Both the position numbers and the translations under genes were made by a program. A model generated the notes under the pieces. It worked only from the letters and a program-made list of their open reading frames with translations, was not told the DNA's origin and searched no databases. From positions 1 to 64,000 of the forward strand of contig DATBZF010000033.1 in the NCBI GenBank assembly GCA_036513315.1: 64,000 bases of DNA, read 5' to 3'. Shown one piece after another: positions 60,382-64,000 of this stretch. Positions within the stretch are counted from its first letter, which is position 1. Each line of letters begins with the position of its first letter. This stretch comes from Roseiarcus sp036513315. Its GTDB lineage: Bacteria; Pseudomonadota; Alphaproteobacteria; Rhizobiales; Beijerinckiaceae.

Positions 60382-61851
60382 ATGACATTCCTCGGCGTCG
60401 ACTGCGGCACTTCGGCCTTGAAAGCCGTGCTCGTCGACGATTCCGAGCGGATTGTCGCCGCTTCGACGCAAGCCTATCTGCCGAACCATCCGCGGCCGCT
60501 GTGGTCGGAACAGAATCCCGACGATTGGCGCGACGCGATGTTTGACGCTCTCAGCGCTCTGGCGCGCGAGGCGCCGGCGGCGATGGGCGCCGTCGCGGCG
60601 ATCGGCTTTTCCGGGCAGATGCATAGCGCGGTTCTGCTGGATAAGGCCGACCGACCGCTGCGGCCGGCCATTCTGCACAATGACGCGCGCGCTTTCGCCG
60701 AGGCGCGTGAACTCGGCCAGCGCCATCCGGATTTCGCGCAGATCATGGGCGTCGAACCGATGGGCGGCTTCACAGCGCCCAAACTGGTCTGGCTGCAACG
60801 CCATGAGTCGGAAATATTCGCGAAAATCGACTGCGTCCTGCTGCCTAAAGATTACCTGCGCCTTTGTCTCATCGGCGAAAGAGCGACCGATATGAGCGAC
60901 GCCGCCGGCACATGGCTGCTCGATCAGGCGCGCCGCCAATGGTCGGCCGAGGCGCTGGACGCGTGCGGAATCGACGAAGCGATCATGCCCCGTCTTGCCG
61001 AAGGGGCGGACGCGGTGGGTCTCTTGCGCGCCGAAATCGCCGATCGCTTTGGCTTGCCGCGCAAGACCATCATCGCCGCGGGAGGGGGAGATGCGGCTGT
61101 TGGCGCGATCGGAATCGGCGCCGTGCGGCCCGGCGCCGCCTTTATATCGCTCGGCACGGCGACGCAATTGATCCTGGCGACGGACGCCTACCGCGCGGCG
61201 CCCGAGCGCCTCGTGCACAATTTCGCCCACGCGCTGCCGCGGCGCTGGTATCGTATGGCGGCGATGCTGAACGGCGCCGGCGTGCTTGCCTTTGTCGCGC
61301 GGCTTCTGAATTCCAGTCCCGACGAACTGGAGCGCGAGGCGGCGCAGCGCTACCAAGGGCCGGGCGAAATTCTGTGCCTGCCGTACCTCTCCGGCGAGCG
61401 CACCCCGCACAACGATCCGCATGCGCGCGGCGTGTTTTTCGGCCTGTCCGATTCGACCAGCCGCATCGATATCGCGCGCGCGGCGATGGAAGGCGTCGCC
61501 TACACCCTCGCCGACGCGCGCGATTGCGTCGAGAGCGGCGCCGAGGCGATCGACGAAGTCGGCCTGATCGGCGGCGGCGCCAAAAGCGCGTTATGGACGC
61601 GCATCATCGCTGCCGCGATCGAGCGACCCGTCATCCGCTATCGCGGCGGCGAGACCGGGCCTGCGTTCGGCGCAGCGCGCCTTGCGCGCCTCGCCCAGTC
61701 AGGCGAGGCGGCGGAGGATCTGTGCAAGGCGCCTGCTATCGCCGACGTCACCGAGCCCGATCCTGAACTGGTCGGCGCGTTCAAGGCGCGTATCGAACGT
61801 TTCAGAAGCCTATACCGCGCGCTCAAACCGGAGTTTGGCGCATCCTATTGA
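60382..61851 (+). CDS. xylB: Xylulokinase
   Basis: An FGGY-family carbohydrate kinase of 489 residues. FLGVDCGTSALKAVLVDD is the N-terminal phosphate loop. AIGFSGQMHSAVLLD contains the MH pair typical of xylulokinase and the catalytic Asp is in LHNDARAF. GGGDAAVGAIG and GLIGGGAKSALWTRIIA form the ATP site. Other pentulose kinases are possible but SGQMH favours D-xylulose. No xylose isomerase or transporter is adjacent; it follows pheC by 38 bp. Confidence 0.9.
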   Translation: MTFLGVDCGTSALKAVLVDDSERIVAASTQAYLPNHPRPLWSEQNPDDWRDAMFDALSALAREAPAAMGAVAAIGFSGQMHSAVLLDKADRPLRPAILHNDARAFAEARELGQRHPDFAQIMGVEPMGGFTAPKLVWLQRHESEIFAKIDCVLLPKDYLRLCLIGERATDMSDAAGTWLLDQARRQWSAEALDACGIDEAIMPRLAEGADAVGLLRAEIADRFGLPRKTIIAAGGGDAAVGAIGIGAVRPGAAFISLGTATQLILATDAYRAAPERLVHNFAHALPRRWYRMAAMLNGAGVLAFVARLLNSSPDELEREAAQRYQGPGEILCLPYLSGERTPHNDPHARGVFFGLSDSTSRIDIARAAMEGVAYTLADARDCVESGAEAIDEVGLIGGGAKSALWTRIIAAAIERPVIRYRGGETGPAFGAARLARLAQSGEAAEDLCKAPAIADVTEPDPELVGAFKARIERFRSLYRALKPEFGASY

Positions 61852-61870
61852 TGGACAGCCGCGCAGGGCT

Positions 61871-62728
61871 TCAATGCGCATGTTCGAGCAATGAATCGGG
61901 CGCGCCTGACGTTTTCAGACCGCCGGCTGCTATCCATGCGTGCGTGTTTGCCTCGGCCTGATCGACCAGACCGGCGCAGGCCGTATAATCGTAAGGCGAA
62001 ATATCCAGCGGACACAGGCTGGGGACCACGCAAATCTCCGCTTTGTCGGCGAAATAGGCGATGTCGCTGACCAATTGGCGCGACACCAATTGGCTGATCG
62101 CGTGCATCGCGCGCGCCGCCGCGCCGGTCGGCGCGGTGCGAAGCGCGCAGGCAAATCCAGTTGGCAGAACAATGAGACGGGTCGCGCCCAGATGGATAGC
62201 CGTCGAGACCGGCGTGTTGTTGGCGATGCCGCCATCGACCAACTCGCGCCCGCCGATTCTCACCGGGGGGAAGATTCCAGGGATCGCCGCGCTGGCGAGA
62301 ATCGCCTCGATGACCGGACCTTGCGACAAGACGGCTTCTTCGCCGGTCAGGACATCTGTGGCGACGATATGAACGGGGATCGCCGCGTTCTCAAGAAGTT
62401 TGTACGGGATATGGCGCTCCAGCAACGCGCGCAAGGCGTTGTTGTCGAAGAGATAGCCGCGACGGCGCAGGACGTTCATTGCATTCGAGAAGGTGAGGGG
62501 CATGACATCATGGCGTGTGATCGCGCGCCAGATCGCCTCCAGCCGGCGGGCGCGGCCGAGCGTCGGTTCGGCGGCGAAATAGCCGGCGTTGATGGCCCCG
62601 ACCGAGGCGCCGACGACAAAGTCGATCGGTTCGCTCGCCGCGCACAGCGCCGCCAGCATGCCGGCCTGCACCGCGCCAAGACTGCCGCCCCCGGCAAGAA
62701 CGAGAGCGGTCTTGGGCGCGAGCGGCAT
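61871..62728 (-). CDS. Patatin-like phospholipase (RssA-like)
   Basis: A Ser-Asp dyad lipase of 285 residues. The oxyanion loop GGGSLGAVQAG is at about 13-23, the nucleophile Ser in VGASVGAINAGY near 40 and the Asp in VDGGIANNTPVS near 165. No signal peptide is seen. It is convergent with xylB, 19 bp apart. Bacterial members hydrolyse phospholipids or fatty-acyl esters; the substrate here is unknown. Confidence 0.88.
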   Translation of the reverse strand: MPLAPKTALVLAGGGSLGAVQAGMLAALCAASEPIDFVVGASVGAINAGYFAAEPTLGRARRLEAIWRAITRHDVMPLTFSNAMNVLRRRGYLFDNNALRALLERHIPYKLLENAAIPVHIVATDVLTGEEAVLSQGPVIEAILASAAIPGIFPPVRIGGRELVDGGIANNTPVSTAIHLGATRLIVLPTGFACALRTAPTGAAARAMHAISQLVSRQLVSDIAYFADKAEICVVPSLCPLDISPYDYTACAGLVDQAEANTHAWIAAGGLKTSGAPDSLLEHAH

Positions 62729-62957
62729 CTATCATCCCATTGCGACGCTTGGGATGGAGCTTCCCAACGCGGTTTGAAGCAAGTATGCCGCAAATCAATG
62801 TGCGGCGCACGTTTCATCGTTTCGACAAACGCCAGCGTCGCGCTTCCGACCCTGGCCATTTGGCGCGCCGTCCGTTTTTTGAAAGCGCAACATTTCGTGA
62901 TCGTCGCGCAATATCGGGAGGACGAACTGGAGGCGGTCGCGGCTGACAATTCCAGGG

Positions 62958-64000
62958 CTAAAACAGAAAATACCTCTGCGCCATCGGCAGCGAGGTCGCC
63001 GGCTCGCAGACCAGCAGAACGCCGTCGGCGGTCACCGCATAGGTCTCCGGATCGACCTTGATATCGGGCGTCGCGTCATTGTGGATAAGGCTCTTTTTTG
63101 AAATGCCGCCACGGGTGTTTTCGACGGCGACGAGCCGTTTCTGCACCTTCAGCTTGGCGGCAAGCTTGTTGTCGACCGCCGCCTGCGAGACGAAGGTCAG
63201 CGAGCTGCCCGTGCGGGCGCGGCCATAAGCGCCGAACATCGGGCGATAATGCACCGGCTGCGGCGTCGGGATCGAGGCGTTGGGATCGCCCATCGGCGCG
63301 GCGGCGATCACGCCGCCCTTGATGATGAGGTCGGGCTTCACGCCGAAAAAGGCTGGCGTCCACAGCACGAGATCGGCGAGCTTGCCTTTCTCAACCGAGC
63401 CGATGTGTTTTGCGACGCCGTGGGCGATCGCCGGATTGATGGTATATTTCGCGACATAGCGCTTGGCGCGGGCATTGTCGTTGCGGCTCGTCTCCGAGGG
63501 CAGCGGCCCGCGCTGGCGCTTCATCTTGTCGGCGGTCTGCCAGGTGCGGATGATGACTTCGCCAACCCGGCCCATCGCCTGGCTGTCGGAGGACATCATC
63601 GAGAGTGCGCCAAGGTCGTGCAGAATGTCTTCGGCGGCGATCGTCTCCTTGCGGATGCGGCTCTCCGCGAAGGCGAGATCCTCGGGGATCGCGCTGTCGA
63701 GATGATGGCAGACCATCAGCATGTCGAGATGTTCGTCGAGCGTGTTGCGCGTGAAGGGCCGCGTCGGATTGGTCGAGGAGGGCAGTACGTTGGCGAGCCC
63801 GGCCACCCGGATAATGTCTGGCGCATGGCCGCCGCCAGCGCCCTCGGTGTGAAAGGCGTGGATCGTGCGGCCCTTGAACGCCTTGATCGTATCTTCGACG
63901 AAGCCCGATTCGTTGAGCGTGTCCGAATGGATCATCACCTGCACGTCATGATCGTCGGCCACCGACAGGCAGCAATCGATGGCCGCCGGCGTCGTGCCCC
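62958..64000 (-). CDS. ureC: Urease alpha subunit, C-terminal part (5' end beyond the window)
   Basis: The frame is open to the right edge and reads TTPAAIDCCLSVADDHDVQ into VMIHSDTLNESG, then TIHAFHTEGAGGGHAPDI with the nickel-site His, VCHHLD with the mobile-flap His, ALSMMSSDSQAMGRVGE with the catalytic Asp, and the end AQRYFLF. This is the last two-thirds of UreC, a cytosolic nickel enzyme that hydrolyses urea. An internal ATG at 63962 is not a real start. Accessory ure genes are outside the window. Confidence 0.95.
   Translation of the reverse strand, partial: GTTPAAIDCCLSVADDHDVQVMIHSDTLNESGFVEDTIKAFKGRTIHAFHTEGAGGGHAPDIIRVAGLANVLPSSTNPTRPFTRNTLDEHLDMLMVCHHLDSAIPEDLAFAESRIRKETIAAEDILHDLGALSMMSSDSQAMGRVGEVIIRTWQTADKMKRQRGPLPSETSRNDNARAKRYVAKYTINPAIAHGVAKHIGSVEKGKLADLVLWTPAFFGVKPDLIIKGGVIAAAPMGDPNASIPTPQPVHYRPMFGAYGRARTGSSLTFVSQAAVDNKLAAKLKVQKRLVAVENTRGGISKKSLIHNDATPDIKVDPETYAVTADGVLLVCEPATSLPMAQRYFLF

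Noticed and set aside
1..64000. CRISPR array or riboswitch
   Set aside because: No evenly spaced short direct repeats and no recognisable riboswitch core were found when reading the gaps.

Overview
The window looks like a chromosomal segment of a GC-rich alphaproteobacterium, most likely of the Rhizobiales (Hyphomicrobiales), in the Beijerinckiaceae/Methylocystaceae/Bradyrhizobium neighbourhood. The evidence is GcrA, a PhyR-NepR-EcfG general stress module, an fdxA-carD pair beside an alphaproteobacterial helicase-family gene, DUF1674, inositol genes of rhizobial type, and GANTC sites before gcrA. The genus cannot be fixed from this sequence.

Layout. 1-378: the 5' end of an IS110-family transposase gene and a 152-bp palindromic repeat. 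379-5496: ispA, hslO, argF and argD on the minus strand (overlapping ATGA junctions from hslO to argD), then gcrA. 5531-11886: a phosphate-starvation block, pstS-pstC-pstA-pstB-phoU-phoB, with phoR upstream and a three-repeat Pho box before pstS. 11956-13026: an MprF-type membrane protein. 13126-22648: an inositol catabolic regulon, iolG diverging from SDR-iolC-(membrane protein)-iolD-iolE-[brnTA]-iolB, with a palindromic divergent promoter region. A BrnT/BrnA toxin-antitoxin module with a frameshifted toxin sits between iolE and iolB.

22663-28809 is the most accessory-looking part: a DUF1624 membrane protein, a membrane protein and a MarR regulator that share a GTGTATATACAC operator, a PIG-L deacetylase, a small secreted protein, a second copy of the 152-bp repeat, a remnant of a Shedu-type (DUF4263) defence protein, and a class III nucleotide cyclase. 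29131-38743: kdsD, a beta-barrel outer-membrane protein, galU, galE and a complete branched-chain-type ABC transporter, followed by tRNA-Leu(CAA).

39156-46758 is a general-stress island: a 78-residue proline-rich protein behind a consensus EcfG promoter, glgX, ecfG-nepR divergent from phyR, two small membrane-associated proteins (DUF1469 and DUF883 types) and an HWE sensor kinase. 47225-58935: pckA, carD with a long histone H1-like tail, fdxA, a gene encoding only the C-terminal half of a conserved helicase, purH, a heparinase-like protein, rsmB and a DUF1674 protein. 59091-64000: a small unknown protein, periplasmic cyclohexadienyl dehydratase, xylB, a patatin-like lipase and the 3' part of ureC, which runs off the window.

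The strongest candidates for something undescribed are the helicase-less gene at 51313-53334, the H1-tailed CarD, the MarR/membrane-protein pair with duplicated operators, and the proline-rich protein under EcfG control. All functional calls come from reading motifs by eye; no database search was run.
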